A DNA stretch of 64,000 nucleotides from Rhabdophis nuchalis (GCA_039707465.1 CM077658.1:17459074-17523073), one strand, 5' to 3'. Counted from the first letter of the stretch, positions 10,758-22,496 are shown. Program-made: numbers and translations. Notes: generated by a model from the sequence alone, not told the origin.

Positions 10758-11100
10758 AGCTTTCTTCCAAGCTAAGCGTAGTACATAACATTATCTGCTA
10801 CAATGTCTTAGCTGTCAACGACTACTTCAGCTTCAACCACGACAACACACACAATAGATACAAACTCAAGGTCAACCGCTCCAACCTCGATTGCAGAAAA
10901 TAGGACTTCAGCAACAGAGGGGTCAATGCCTGGAATGCTCCACATGACTCTGTTGTTACATCCTCAAACCTCCACAGCTTCAACCTTCAACTGTCCACTG
11001 TGGACCTCGCCCCATTCCTAAGAGGTCTGTAAGGGGCGTGCATAAGTGCACCAACGTGACTACCGTCCTTGTCTTAATGTTCCCTTTCATTTGTATCCAT
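10758..11100 (+). mobile_element. non-LTR retrotransposon C-terminal fragment (Jockey/CR1/L2 group)
   Basis: Translates as a decayed ORF2 C-terminus: VVHNIICYNVLAVNDYF, NRYKLKVNRSNLDCRK, a stop, then FSNRGVNAWN and a C-terminal DLAPFLRGL followed by a stop. The same protein is read, with fewer lesions, at 51410-51985. The clade is not resolved beyond the CR1/L2/Jockey group. Confidence 0.7.
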
Positions 11101-11105
11101 TTCAT

Positions 11106-11313
11106 GTATTCATAATTTCATTTTCATTTCATTTTCATTTTATTGGATTTATATACCGCCCCACTCTCCCCAAAGGGACTCAGGGCGGTGCACAGGAAAA
11201 GTTAAAACACAAATAAGGCCATACAAAAAATAAATACATCCTAAAATCACTAAAATCCAATTAAATTTGATAATACCTGTGCTAAAATCAATTTAAAACC
11301 CCTTATACAAATT
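11106..11313 (-). mobile_element. older CR1, 3' end (left part of a split element)
   Basis: A (ATTTTC)n-like tail at 11111-11143 precedes the CR1 3' UTR block (ataccgcc...ctccccaaagggactcagggcgg) and AT-rich 3' UTR. The rest of this element is at 14863-15095; the two are separated by the younger CR1. Confidence 0.7.
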
Positions 11314-14300
11314 TAATTTAATAATAATAATAATAATTTTAATATTTCTAAACCGCGCCCTCTCCCCACAGGGACTCGGGGCGGTGCACAGGCACAGTAA
11401 AACAATAAATACATATAAACATTTCATTAAAAATAAATTAAATCCAAACCTGCGCTAAAATTCCCATTAAAACTAAGCAATAATTACAAAACCCCAATAA
11501 AACCCCAAAGACAGAGAGACTATCCTAGGCCGGCCAGACAGAAGAAATGAGTTTTTAATTTGAGACGGAAGGAGCGGAGGTCCGTGGTCGTCCTAATATC
11601 GGGGGGAAGGTCGTTCCAGAGGGCCGGGCCCGCCACAGAGAGAGCCCTTCCCCTGGGCGTCGCCCGCTGACAAAGTCTAGTGGACGGCACCCAGAGAAGT
11701 CCCTCTCTGTGGGAGCGAATCGGTCGTGAGGATGTATGAGGCAAGATCCGATCCCGCAGATAGCTAGGTCCCGAGCCATGGAGCGCTTTAAAGATGATAA
11801 TCAACACCTTGAAGCGCACCCGGAAGACGACAGGCAGCCAGTGCAGCTCGCGCAAGAGCGGTGTTACATGGGTAAACCTAGTGGTTCCCATAATTGCTCG
11901 CGCGGCTGCATTCTGGACTAGCTGAAGTCTCCGGGTGCACCTCAAGGGGAGCCCCATGTAGAGAGAGTTGCAATAGTCCAGTCGGGATGTCACGAGCGCA
12001 TGAGTGACTGTGCGAAGGGCGTCCCGATCCAATAGGGGGCGCAATCGGGTTGAGCCTGAGTCCGTTACTTCCCATCCAGACCCGCACGGCTTCCAGGCAC
12101 TGGCACATCACCGCTACGGCATCGTTGGGGTGGTTTGGGGTAAAAATATACAGCTGGGTGTCGTCAGCGTATAGATGGTACTCTACCCCAAAACCACGGA
12201 TGATCTCACCCAGCGGCTTCATGTATGTGTTAAACAGGAGAGGCGAGAGGACCGACCCCTGAGGCACCCCACATGTGAGGGGTCTCGAGGTCGACCTCTG
12301 CTCCCCTGCCAACACAAATTGCGATCGGCCAGAGAGGTAGGAGGAGAACCACCGTAAAACGGTGCCTCCCACTCCCAACCCCCCCAGCCGATGCAATAGG
12401 ATACCATGGTCGATGGTATCGAAAACCGCCGAGAGGTCTAATAGGACCAGGATGGAGGAACAACCCCCATCTCTGGCCCTCCAGAGATCATCAACCAACG
12501 CGGCCAATGCCGTCTCAGTGCTATGCCTGGGCCGAAAGCCGGACTGGCGCGGGTCTAGATAATCAACTTCCTCCAGGTGACGGGGAAACTGTTGTGCCAC
12601 CACACTCTCAACAACCTTCGCCAAGAAGGGAAGGTTGGAGACTGGACGATAGTTGGTTAATAAAGCTGGATCCAAAGAGGGCTTCTTAAGGAGGGGCCTC
12701 ACCATAGCCTCTTTTAGGGAAGCAGGCAAGGAACCCTCACTTAAGGAAGCGTTGACAACCTCTTGGAGCCAGCCTCGTGTCACCTCCCAGGATGCCAGTA
12801 CAAGCCAGGTCCAATAAACATGTGGTGGCTCGCAGTCGCCCACGTAACCTGTCCATATCCTCGGAAGCAACGGAGTCAAACTCCTCCCAAACAAGATCTG
12901 CCTCGTGGCATCCCACTGGGCCATCAATGGGGGCTAACTCGTTCTGTATCTGAGCGATTTTCTCCTGCAGAAAAATCACAAATTCCTCTGCTCTGCCCTG
13001 TAGCGGGGCTTCCCGCACCCTCTGTTGAAGGAGGGAGCGGGTCACCCTAAACAGGGCGGCAGGGCGGTTTTCTGCGGATGCTATGAGAGTGGCACAATGA
13101 TGACGTTTGGCCACTCTCAGCGCCACAATGTAAGTCCGTAAATGGGCTCTTACCTGTGTCCGGTCAGATTCAGAACGGGTAGACCTCCATCTTCCCTCTA
13201 GGCATCTCTTGCGGCGTTTCATCACCCGCAGCTCCTCGGTAAACCAAGGAGCCAGGGTGTTTCGCCGCCGCAAGAGAGGCCGCAAGGGCGCGACCCGATC
13301 CAAGGCTTCCGTGGTCGCAGTATTCCATGCGGCCACAAGGTCCTCCATCGGGGCGCGGGTCAGGGGTACAGGAAGTGGCCCAAGCGCCGCCTGGAACCCA
13401 TCAGGGTCCATCAGGCGCCTGGGGCGGAACCAGATAGATGACTCAGGTTCCGCCTCCCCGCGGTGGGGGGTGGCGGTTGGAAAGTCGAGCCGGAGAAGTG
13501 AGTGGTCTGACCATGACAAGGGTGTGATGACTATATCCCCTGTACCCAGATCACTCTTCCATTGGTCAGAGACAAAGATGAGATCCGGTGTGTGTCCACC
13601 CTCGTGGGTGGGGCCTTGAATTAATTGGGTCAGGTCCATGGCCGTCATGGAAGCCATGAACTCCCGAGCTACCTCGGATGATTCGCCCACCGATGGCAGA
13701 TTAAAGTCCCCCATGACTAAAAGTCTGGGGGTCTCAACTGCCATCGTAGCGATCACCTCGAGGAGCTCGGGCAGGGCTGCTGCTACATAGCGGGGAGCCA
13801 GGTATACAACCAGCAAGCCCAACTGCCTCCCTAGGCCCCACTTCACGCAGAGGGACTCACAACCGGTGGTCTGTGGCACAATGGTCTCTCTCGGCTCAAG
13901 ACCTTCCCTAATAACAACCGCTACCCCACCACCCCTACCTAGGGCCCGGGGCTGATGAAAAGCGCGGTAACCTGGTGGGCACATTTCAACGAGGGGGAGT
14001 CCTCCCTCGTGGCCCAACCAGGTCTCCGCAATTCCTACCAGGTCCGGCTCCCCCTCTGACACAAGGTCATGGATGAGGGGGGCTTTGTTGACAACGGACC
14101 TGGCATTGCAAAACATCAGCCGCAGGCCCTGGCTCTGTACTCCCTGACCACCTAGCCTGCAGGGGTTGTGGCACCCGACCGTTTGCAACCAACGGCCACG
14201 TGCCCCCAACCGGGAGGATGGAACTTGTCTCCCCTCAGACCTGCCTCTCCCCACGACCCTATTGATGGGTATGCCCTCCACCGGGACGACTCTTAGTTCC

Positions 14301-14862
14301 CCCCTACTAACGGCACCGTCCGCCCTCCGTCGCCTGCTGGCCTGGCCCTCTCTTTCACCCTCTGTCTCTACCTGTCTATAATGCCCACCCCCCTCCCTGG
14401 TACCCCCTAAAATAAACAACAACCTACGATTTAAAAAACCCCTAAGACCACGTTTCTTCCACCTCTCCGGATCAATGAGTCCCTCATCAAGGCTGGCCCT
14501 CGTTAGAGTGGAGGGCCAAACCTGCGAGAGCGGGGACTCTCGCAGCCGTAGCAAGTCTAGCTTCGAGTACATGGTATTAATAAATAATTAAATATAAATA
14601 GATAATTATTTATAAATATAAAGTCAATGATATAAATACATAGATAAAAGCATGGGTCCTAAGATTTTAAAGCATCGTTTGGCCGCAATTCCAGATGTAA
14701 AATATGATATATATCTTAATAAATAACTAAAATATATATACAATCAGGGTTTTAAAAAGTGCATCAGTGAGTGTTTTAGTCCGGCTATCGCTCCGTAGAT
14801 CTTCTCTTCTCTTCTAGAGGGTTACAAGGTCTTAAAGGTCTTAAATATGAAATGTAAAATAT
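11314..14862 (-). mobile_element. long CR1 LINE with endonuclease and reverse transcriptase
   Basis: About 3.5 kb on the minus strand. The 3' end is a (TAA)n tail at 11320-11336 followed by 'ccgcgccctctcc' and 'ggggcggtgcacagg'. ORF2 relics fill 11520-14572. The 290 AT-rich bases beyond 14572 may be its 5' leader, but the 5' boundary is inferred and no ORF1 is seen. A tttaattta-type sequence occurs at both edges (11310-11321 and 14863-14876), compatible with insertion into the 3' UTR of the older CR1. CR1 elements often lack clear target duplications, so this match in AT-rich DNA is weak evidence. Confidence 0.85.
11520..14572 (-). pseudogene. CR1 ORF2: endonuclease-reverse transcriptase polyprotein, disrupted
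   Basis: Three frames make up ORF2. (1) 14572-12737, 611 codons: about 150 N-terminal residues, then an AP-type endonuclease at about 150-365 with FCNAR (N156), ETW (E183), GDFN (288-291), TPDLIF (328-333) and SDHSLL (355-360), followed by the linker before RT. (2) 12927-11878, 349 codons: reverse transcriptase with TNYRPVS (91-97), LDLSAVFDT (163-171), GVPQGSVLSP (220-229) and YADD (253-256). (3) 12044-11520, 174 codons: the C-terminal domain ending CLAGLG. Frames 1 and 2 overlap and switch near 12805-12830, a frameshift. Between frames 2 and 3 about 200 bases are missing relative to the copy at 1836-2811 (there about 2580-2776). The catalytic residues themselves are retained, but the element cannot make an intact ORF2 protein. 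In the cell such a protein nicks target DNA and primes reverse transcription of its own RNA. There is no sign of host regulation. Confidence 0.9.
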
Positions 14863-15095
14863 TTTAATTTAATTTAAAATCAGTCACTAATATAGTCTCG
14901 GAGGTTAAGCCAGGCCAGCCAAGTGAAAGAAATGAGTCTTCAGATGTTTGTGGAAGAGTCGCAGGTCCGTGGTGTTTCTAAGATCAGGGGGTAGCTCGTT
15001 CCAGAGGGCAGGGCCCGCCACAAAGAAGGCTCTTCCCCTGGGCGTCGCGAGCTGGCATTGCCCGGCCGTAGGCACCCGGAGAAGACCCTCATGTT
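14863..15095 (-). mobile_element. older CR1, ORF2 C-terminus (right part of the split element)
   Basis: Resumes in CR1 3' UTR (aatttaaaatcagtc) and enters the ORF2 C-terminus (minus strand: GLLRVPTAGQCQLATPRGR, GPALWNELPPDLRNTTDLRLF, HLAGLA). It ends abruptly near 15095 at 'gagaagaccctcatg'. Together with 11106-11313 it forms one 5'-truncated CR1. Confidence 0.8.
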
Positions 15096-15511
15096 TATAC
15101 TTATATTCATGTTTATGCAAAAACCTGTATCCCTTCCTTTAAAAAAAAAGAAACATCTCTGATTGTCCTGTGTTGGATCTGGCCTGTGGCAGACTCAAAA
15201 AAATTACACCTGAAGCTCACCGCATGCTTTGCAGAAGGCTTCCTCTCTGTTTAATTTTCTTTTCTCATTCAAGGAAGCTCAAGATAATAAAATCAGGCAA
15301 GATACAGAGTTTGACTAGCATGTATGGTGGTATCTTTGGCATATTTTCCCCCTCTGGTGCATGTTAGAACTTGAGGCTTTAAGGTACCAATAACACATTT
15401 TTCTCTTTTTCTGCATTATCTTTACTTTTGCTGCAATAGTAGGCTAATTCAGCTACACCTGTGCTAGAGAGATAATATGAGGGAAGGGAGCCAGGAAAGG
15501 AGGGAAGAAAC
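15096..15511. other. unique sequence
   Basis: No recognised element. Confidence 0.5.
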
Positions 15512-15712
15512 TATAACTAAAAGTAAAAGGTTTCCCTGTCAGTCATGTCTGACTCTAGAGCTACTATCGGTTTGCCCGATCCGGGCCGAACCGGGAGCAA
15601 CCCATCTCTGGAACAGGAGCTCACCCTTTTGCACAGAGCTCAGGTCTCAAACCCAGGCTGCCAGCTCTCCAAGTTCAGCTTCTTTAACCGCTGAGCCATC
15701 GCATTCCCTCCC
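15512..15712 (-). mobile_element. short tRNA-headed SINE with BovB-like tail, reverse
   Basis: On the minus strand: head 'gcgatggctcagcggttaa' with 'gggtttgagacc' as B-box-like segment, a short body, and a tail 'gtcagacatgactgacaggg-aaacctttt' resembling the BovB 3' end. It lacks the central part of family A, so it is a different subfamily. Confidence 0.7.
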
Positions 15713-17410
15713 CCATAATTTCAGGTATGCTAATGGCTAATTATAACAGATGATGGTTTTCATACTTTCATATTTTCATTATGTCCCTCTCAGTGACCTT
15801 CCTTAGCATCAATTGGCTTGAGACCTGCCAACTTTTCCCGTTTTATTAGCTCCCTCGCCAGCTCAAAGTCCCTCCCGTCAGCCTTCCACGGCATTAAAAC
15901 CCGAGGACAATCCACATCTGTTGCAGCAAAAGGAAAAGAAACCGTAAGAGGTGTTGAATGCTAACTAATTAGCTTTGATGAACAGGAGGCAATTTTCTTT
16001 TCTTTTCTTTCTTTCTTTCCTTTTTCCTCTCTCGTTTTTCAAGATATTCATTGTTGTTCCAGGACCCCCAGCCAGAACGATGACTAATCGTTTAATCAGT
16101 GAAGGATTTAATACCAAAAATGGTCACATTGTAGTTAGGTGCAATCAGTTTACCAAGGTCTAAGCATTCCATGGTCGCATACCGTGCTACAAATTAGAGT
16201 TACTTTCTGTATAAAAGTAATCAAGAATGTCTTGATTTGATTAATGTAGCCCGATCACAGCAAGATTGAGTTGAGGAGAATGGTGAGCGTTTGGCCCAGT
16301 CAACAACAAATAAACAACATACAATCTCCATTAATGGAGTATCCAAGGATTTGAATTGTATCAAAAAGCATCGGTGCTCTGAATTGAATTGTTTTATTAT
16401 CTCTGCTTCTCCATCCTCTTCTATGTCCGTCATTCAAAGTGAGAAATCAAATCTGAAAATGCATTGTAGAGATCCAGTTTCATCCAGGGATTAAGGCACC
16501 AGACTAGACATGAAAAGACTGTGACTTCTAGCCTTCTTTAAGACCAAAGCTAGCTAGAAGCTTACCATCATTGTTCATATGTGCTGTTTTCTTATGCAGT
16601 TAAGAGTGGCCATCAAAACTCTGCCCAACCACTAGATGGCAGAAAAGAGTTAGGATTTTCTTAATCTTTTGCTGCCCTCTGGTGGACATCTCAGGTTTTG
16701 CTTTGTTTTTTGCAACTCCATATAGAAAACCGGAGGGAACACAAAAAAGGAAAAGAAATACCAACTACATTTGCATTTCATTTTACTAAGCTTAACTGGT
16801 AGAGAAATTGTCACCACTATCTTATTACTCCTTGATTTATGAACCCTACTCATGAAAGGTATTTAGTTATTTCATGTACCCTTTTTTAAAAAATCATTAA
16901 TAAAACAAAACGCATGTGGAGAGAGAGAGAGAGATTATTCTATAGCAACCATCCTAAAAGGATTAGCAACCACAGACAAATGTATTTTTAAAACCCCATA
17001 AAATTAGTCTTCTGTCATGATTCTTTTCATGATTTTCATCTGAACAGCAGGAATTTGGTTTGCCACCTCTGATAGAGCAACATTTAATTTTTCATTCAAG
17101 TCATATGTGATGTTGCCAATGATGAATGAATATTGTCTGGATTGTAACTCCAAGAGGGCCTGTAGTTATTTAGCCCCACTGAATAACATTATGGGCATCT
17201 CCTCGTGGATGTTAATTTTTCAATAAAATATGTCTTATATTTGAAGAATGACAGTGAAGGTATTAGATTTGGTACCGTGTCTTCAAAACAGAGGTTTCCC
17301 CGCTGGGCTCCAGTAATCACTCTCTAAGCACATGTGACATCGGGTTCTTATAATGGCCTACCTCAGAGGTCTATATGACAATCCTTAAGATAGTCACAAG
17401 CTTTTCTCAT
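15713..17410. other. unique block
   Basis: Mostly complex AT-rich DNA with a pyrimidine patch at 15990-16035 and (GA)n at 16919-16934. No domain-bearing frame; candidates such as 16291-16494 (+) are short and unsupported. Confidence 0.5.
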
Positions 17411-17781
17411 GAACCAATTAAGTGAACTAATTGTCTCCTGCAAATTCTGCTCCCCTTTCGCTCCTCTTTTATTTCCTCTGGGAGCGGCCATTCACTGTCC
17501 ACCTGTGGCCTTACTCCCAAGTCGACCCCTGTTCTTTAGTTGTTCCCTTCGTCTGGCAATGCTGCGCATGCACACACTGGGAACAGGCTCCAGCTGCCTC
17601 ACTGATGTCTGACTCTGAAGGCAGCTGATAACTGGCATACAGCCCTGGCCCCCTCTCTGCCTCCGACACAGAGCCCTCCTCAGAGCCTTCCCCAGACTCC
17701 AGGACTGGCCCAGGTTCCTCCCCAACCTCCTCACTCTATGAATCTATTGCCAGCTAGGCTGGCCTCTGGTGGGCCACAACA
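17411..17781 (-). mobile_element. LTR fragment (family L1TG, copy 2), reverse
   Basis: Minus strand begins TGTTGTGGCCCACCA at 17781 and follows the family through 'ctggagcctgttcccagtgtg', 'gcgcagca', 'gggtcgac' and the TATA-like 'aataaaagagg' (17465-17475 region). Homology fades at about 17411; the 3' third is lost. The family's acidic frame is broken by frameshifts in this copy, though the MRSIARRREQLKNRGRL segment survives. Confidence 0.7.
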
Positions 17782-18503
17782 CCTTCTTTGCTACATCTTC
17801 TGGTCATCCGCACAGCCAAAATACAGAATTTAGCTGCCTAGTTTTGCATTGAATTCAATGTTGTGTTCACCGACTTTTATTTTATTAAACTCCTTCATTC
17901 ATCAGGGTGGGTGGAAGGAAACCAAGTGGAAAGGAGGAAGAAATGGAACAGTTAGAAAATACTTTATTCCTTTCTTTTCTACCTAAGCCAGAAATATCTT
18001 GTTGGTCTTTCTGCCCAGGGAAAGCACAGAAATTAGAACTGAACACGGGTGCCAAAGCTGCGTTTCCACTTTTGATAAAAAGTGTCTGCCAACTCGGTGC
18101 ACCTGCCTAAAGTACATTATGCTCACGATCAGGAACTGGAGCTAATCCATTGTTTAATCCCATCCAGTTGAGAATTAAAAAGTGGAAACAAAATTATTAA
18201 TTAAAAGGCAGTGGAGCAGCTATAATTTAATAACTCTAAGCCCCAAAGAAAGCCCAAAGGAAAATGGGGAAAAAATTATTGTGTGTCCTCAGTGCTACAA
18301 CTTAAGCTTCTGAACTGTTGGTTTTATCCATGTAATATTTAGGATTGCCTCTTCAAACTGGGATACTCCAAACACCTTGAGATTTCAACTATTTAATCAT
18401 CCTAGTCATCAACATTTCCTTTTTTAAAACAATCATGAGGTTTGGTGGCCTTTATCAAAGCTGGTAGCTTATGTCACAATCAATAAGAATGTAACATACT
18501 CAT
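17782..18503. other. unique sequence
   Basis: No repeat or coding signature seen. Confidence 0.5.
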
Positions 18504-18694
18504 CAGTGGTGAAATCCAATTTTTGTACTACCGATTCTGTGGGCATAGCTTGGTGGGCATGGCAGGGGAAGGATACTACAAAATCCCCATTCCCACCCCA
18601 CTCTGGGGACAGCCAGAGGTGGTATTTACCGGTTCTCCGAACTACTCAAAATTTCCGCTACCGGTTCTCCAGAACCTGCTGAATTTCACCCCTG
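18504..18694. mobile_element. hAT-like MITE with perfect 8-bp duplication
   Basis: Starts CAGTGGTGAAATCC and ends GAATTTCACCCCTG. The 8-bp flank atactcat is identical on both sides (18496-18503 and 18695-18702). The interior has 'gggcatagcttggtgggcatgg' and 'accggttctcc', shared with 33558-33898 and 60529-60640. Length 191 bp; no coding capacity. Confidence 0.9.
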
Positions 18695-18893
18695 ATACTC
18701 ATGAATTATATGTATGAACATAACCTGTCCCAAATTGAATGTAGCAACTTTGCTATCACTCTGTACGTACTCTGTGATTCCGTAAGGAATCTTACAGCTG
18801 GTGGTGGACTCTGAATCTATTCATCGCTTAAACTTTCACACGTTCAGACAAAGAGCTGTTTATTGATAATTAGGAGCACATGCAAGAAAACTA

Positions 18894-19247
18894 GGGATGT
18901 GGTAGCTCAGTGGCTAAGACACTGAGCTTGTTGATCAGAAAGGTTGTCAGTTCGGAGGTTTGAATCCCTAGCGCTGCTTAATGGAGTGAGCTCCCGTTAC
19001 TTGTCCCAGCTTTTGCCAACCTAGCAGTTCGAAAGCAGGTAAAAATGCAAGTAGGAAAATAGGAACCACCTTTTGTGGGAAGGTCACAGCATTCCATCTG
19101 CCTTCAGCATTTAGTCATGCCAACCACATGACCACAGAGATGTCTTCAGACAGAGCTGGGTCTTCGGCTTTGAAATGGAGGTGAGAACTGCCCCCTAGAG
19201 TTAGGAACGACTAGCACGTATGTGCAAGGGGAACCTCCTACCTTTAC
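18894..19247 (+). mobile_element. full-length SINE family A
   Basis: Head gggatgtggtagctcagtgg, B-box-like ggtttgaatcc, body with 'cttgtcccagcttttgcc' and 'tgcaagtaggaaaatag', and BovB-like end 'gactagcacgtatgtgcaag' plus acctcctaccttta. Target duplication gcaagaaaa at 18882-18890 and 19248-19256. Confidence 0.92.
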
Positions 19248-19323
19248 GCAAGAAAAATGGCAATATAGAACAGGGCACAGAGCAAGGCCAATTGAATGCA
19301 AACGTTGACTGTTTTCAATAGAC

Positions 19324-19420
19324 CAGGGGTCTGCAAAGTTGGCTCTTTTAAGACTGGTGGACTTCAACTCCCAGAGTTGTAGTCCACCAGTCTTAAAAGA
19401 GCCAACTTTGCAGACCCCTG
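19324..19420. mobile_element. 97-bp palindromic hAT-like MITE
   Basis: CAGGGGTCTGCAAAGTTGGC at the left is mirrored by GCCAACTTTGCAGACCCCTG at the right, with arms pairing almost to the centre. Perfect 8-bp duplication caatagac (19316-19323 and 19421-19428). Close relative of 34702-34832. Confidence 0.93.
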
Positions 19421-19428
19421 CAATAGAC

Positions 19429-20282
19429 AAGAGACCAAGCCTTAAGAAGAAAGCAAATACCCCAGACTGGCACAATCTGTATGTTCATTATTTCTCCCCT
19501 TTCTTTTGAGAGGGCATTTAGTAGGCCACCCTAACATGATTTGTCCCTAACCGTCATGCCCATTCAGCCTCAGACGGTGCCTCCCATCAGCCATATCTCC
19601 ATCTCAAAGCTATTCGGTCTTAGCTGGCTTCCTTTTATGACCCATGCCCATGCATGGAGGATGAGAGACAGAAAACGCGACTGATCCTCATGCCCTCCCC
19701 TTCCCCAAATCCTTCATCTCAAGCTGCTAGCGAAAGAGCAGGCTCGATTGTCTGTTTGATCCTTGGGAAAAGCAAATGCTTTTTATAAAAAAAAAAAATA
19801 GAAAGAAAGAACAGGGCCCTGGGTGTATCTGAAGCTGCCTTGACATTCTTTTCTTTGCATTGTTTTGCCCCCACTTTGGCGAGCTCTGCTTAACATTTGC
19901 AAAGGAGTGCAAATTCCGCTTCACCAGCCACCTCGTGCTTTGCCTCAATTAACGCCGGGCCGTCAAGCCTTCTTTTAAATTTCTGCTCCAGATAAAACAA
20001 GCGTTTACAGTATCAGACTGTGTAAAATCCATTAGGGTCCTCTTTTTGTGTGTGTGGGAGGGGGGGTTGTCCCTCAAAGAGTCTACTGTAGGTAATTTCA
20101 CACAGCTCTTCAGTGCACTAAAAGGGTTCGATCTTGGCCTTTGGGGCTCAGATGAAGTGCTAGCATTGATAGCCGGCATCGGAGGGAGACTATACCTCTG
20201 AGAACACCCATAGAAGTCCCATTCCTTCCCAAAGTGTCTGCACATAAATTGCACTCGGCCCACACTGCTGTCTTGGTGCAAC
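19429..20282. other. unique block
   Basis: Complex sequence with a poly(A) run at 19787-19798. No recognised element. Confidence 0.45.
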
Positions 20283-20345
20283 AGAATAGGACAACCCTGG
20301 GTCCTTCTGGAGAAGGGCGGGATACAAATTGAATAAAATCTAAAT
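20283..20345 (+). mobile_element. CR1 3' end stub
   Basis: The phrase 'gggtccttctggagaagggcgggatacaaattgaataaaat' is the terminal CR1 3' UTR in sense orientation, ending in a degenerate (AAATCT)n tail. Split here for description; nothing upstream is recognisable as CR1. Confidence 0.7.
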
Positions 20346-20464
20346 CTAAACGGTTTAGGTCTTGCTGTAGTTTCACAGAGGATTTATTCTGATTCCAAGT
20401 TGCATCCCTTGGTTCTGTCTTCCCAGCTTTGCACAGGAAGAACATAAAGCTGATAAAGGATGGG

Positions 20465-21275
20465 TTGGCTTCCTGCCTGCCTGCCTGTCTCCCTACCAGC
20501 CACATGGCTTTCCTGCTTTCCTGGATGTTTGAGTGATTGGATGGGTGGCTGAAGGGTCCTTTGGTGGCTGGCTGGCTGGCTGTCTTCTTACCTGCATGAC
20601 AGGATGATTGGATGACTGATAGGATGGATGGATGGTGTCTGTCTGACTGGCTGCCTGAATGTTTGGATAATTGGATGGATGGTTGAATGGAGAGGTGGCT
20701 TCCGACCTGCCTGCCTGCCTGCCTCCCTGCCAGCCACACTGCCTTTCAGACTGCTTGATGTTTGGATGTTTGGATGGGTGTTTGGATGGGTGGGTTGGTG
20801 GGTGAGTGAGTGGGTGAATGGCTGCCTCTCTGTTTGTCTGCCTGCCTGGATGACAGGATGGATGATAGGATGGGTGGCTGGGTGACTGGTTATCTGACTG
20901 GCTGCCTTCCTGCCTGGCTGCCTGCCTGGATGATTGGATAATTACTTCCTTACTACCTGCCTGGCTGCCTGCATGCCTGGATGATTGGATAATTGGATGG
21001 ATGATTGGATGGATGTTTGAATGGATGTGTGGCTGCCTACCTGCCAGCCAGCCTTCCTTCCAGCCTGCCTCGTGTTTGGATGATTGGATGGATGTTTGGA
21101 TGGATGGATTGGTTGGTAGGTGAGTGGGTGGATGGCTGCCTATCTGTTTATCTTCCTGCCTGGATGATAGGATGGATGATAGGATGGGTGGCTGGCTATC
21201 TGGTTGGCTACCTTCCTACCTGGCTGACTACATGCCTGGATGATTGGAGAATTGGTTGGTGAATTGGATGGATGG
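20465..21275. repeat. degenerate tetranucleotide array (TGCC/TGGC/GGAT/TGAT)n
   Basis: About 0.8 kb built from diverged tetramers: tgcctgcc and ggctggct blocks alternate with ggatggatgattggat blocks. Higher-order units such as 'ctgcctgcctggatgattgg' recur. Because the array is nearly stop-free, long frames occur on both strands (20110-20739 -, 20628-20885 +, 21005-21262 +); these are artefacts. Confidence 0.9.
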
Positions 21276-21346
21276 TTGAATGGATGTGTGGATTTGTGGG
21301 TAATCCAGCCTTTCTTTTGTTTTGTTTTGTTTTTCTTTGGCATAAA

Positions 21347-21790
21347 GCAAAGGTAATACTGGTTTTCCAAGTTACAATGGATGACTGTGAAAGTTGGACC
21401 ATAAGGAAGGCTGAGCGCCAAATAGTTTAGTTTATTTGATTTAATAATGGAGGCCTTTGAACTCTGGTGCTGGAGAAGACTCCTGCGAGTCCCTTGAACT
21501 GCAAGGCGATCCAACCGGTCAGTCCTAGAGGAGATCAACCCTGACTGCTCTTTAGAAGGCCAGATCCTAAAATGAAACTCAAATACTTTGGCCACCTAAT
21601 GAGAAGGAAGGACTCACTGGAGAAGAGCCTCATGCTGGGAACGATGGTGGGCAAAAGAAGAAGGGGACAACAATTGTAAGATTAAGCTATCTGCAAGAAT
21701 CTGAACTACCAGCAGCCAAGGGAAATTAGCGGGAGATAAGAGTAGAAGGAATTCACAAGATCTCTTGTGAGTGTGAAGGGACTCATGACT
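21347..21790 (+). mobile_element. RTE-BovB LINE 3' portion
   Basis: Encodes the BovB ORF C-terminus with lesions: DGCESWT-type segment (here damaged), FELWCWRRLLRVP, NPDCSLEGQIL, HLMRRKDSLEKSLMLG-like residues in shifted frames. A 20-bp AT-rich insertion interrupts it near 21425. Same family as 28598-29522. Confidence 0.8.
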
Positions 21791-22488
21791 AATGACAAAT
21801 TTGATTCCTCCTTCAGGCTCACCTTGGTCATCTCCAACACGCTGTGGCTGTTGCAGTCATTACACTGTTTTTGTGTAGATGACTTCCATTTCTTTCTTCG
21901 CGGATAAGAAGAACTGATCCAGTTTTGTTTCCATCTCCACTAATACAGTCCGTTGAAAAGGTGCTCCAAACAGTTTGGGCCAAGTAGTTTATCAGGATTG
22001 TCTGATCACTATCAGGCAATTAAAGGCAAATCTATTGACTTATGATTTATGTGGCCTTTTATGAGCTTTGTAATTACTCGAATAAAGATAATGGAGGTTC
22101 GGAGAGCTGAAAAATAATGACTCCGATATAAGTAGTTATTAATGAACAATAAGAGTGCATCAATTAAGGATCAAAAGTTAAATGGTGCAGACAGTCATTT
22201 TATTGTAAGTTTCTAATTTTGATTATTAGGTCAATGGGGCAGCAGAGAAGCCCGCTTGGCACAGAAACAACAGTTACAAGTTCGACTCAAACACATCGCC
22301 CGGGTGAGTACGCATGCACACCGAGAGAGCCTTATGGGCAGAGTTTCCTTCAACTGATGGTTCAAGTTAATGGTCTTTTGACAGCCCTTTAGCTTCTCAC
22401 CCACACACGTCGCTCTTGGAAAGGACTGGCAACATGACCCCTTTGCCTTACCAAGACAACAATTGAAAAATCGTTTGCCCATCCAATT
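21791..22488. other. unique block, possible conserved non-coding DNA
   Basis: The part 21985-22240 has a dense set of homeodomain-like cores (taattact, ttatgattta, attaatgaac, ttaatg) in non-repetitive sequence. No conservation data are available, so this is only a candidate. Confidence 0.35.
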
Positions 22489-22496
22489 CCCTACAT

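Noticed and set aside
13209..13619. 136-aa plus-strand frame and other plus frames in 12-14.4 kb
   Set aside because: Antisense shadows of the GC-rich CR1 ORF2.
20110..21262. Long frames on both strands (up to 209 aa)
   Set aside because: They arise from the stop-poor tetranucleotide array, have low-complexity products and overlap on opposite strands.
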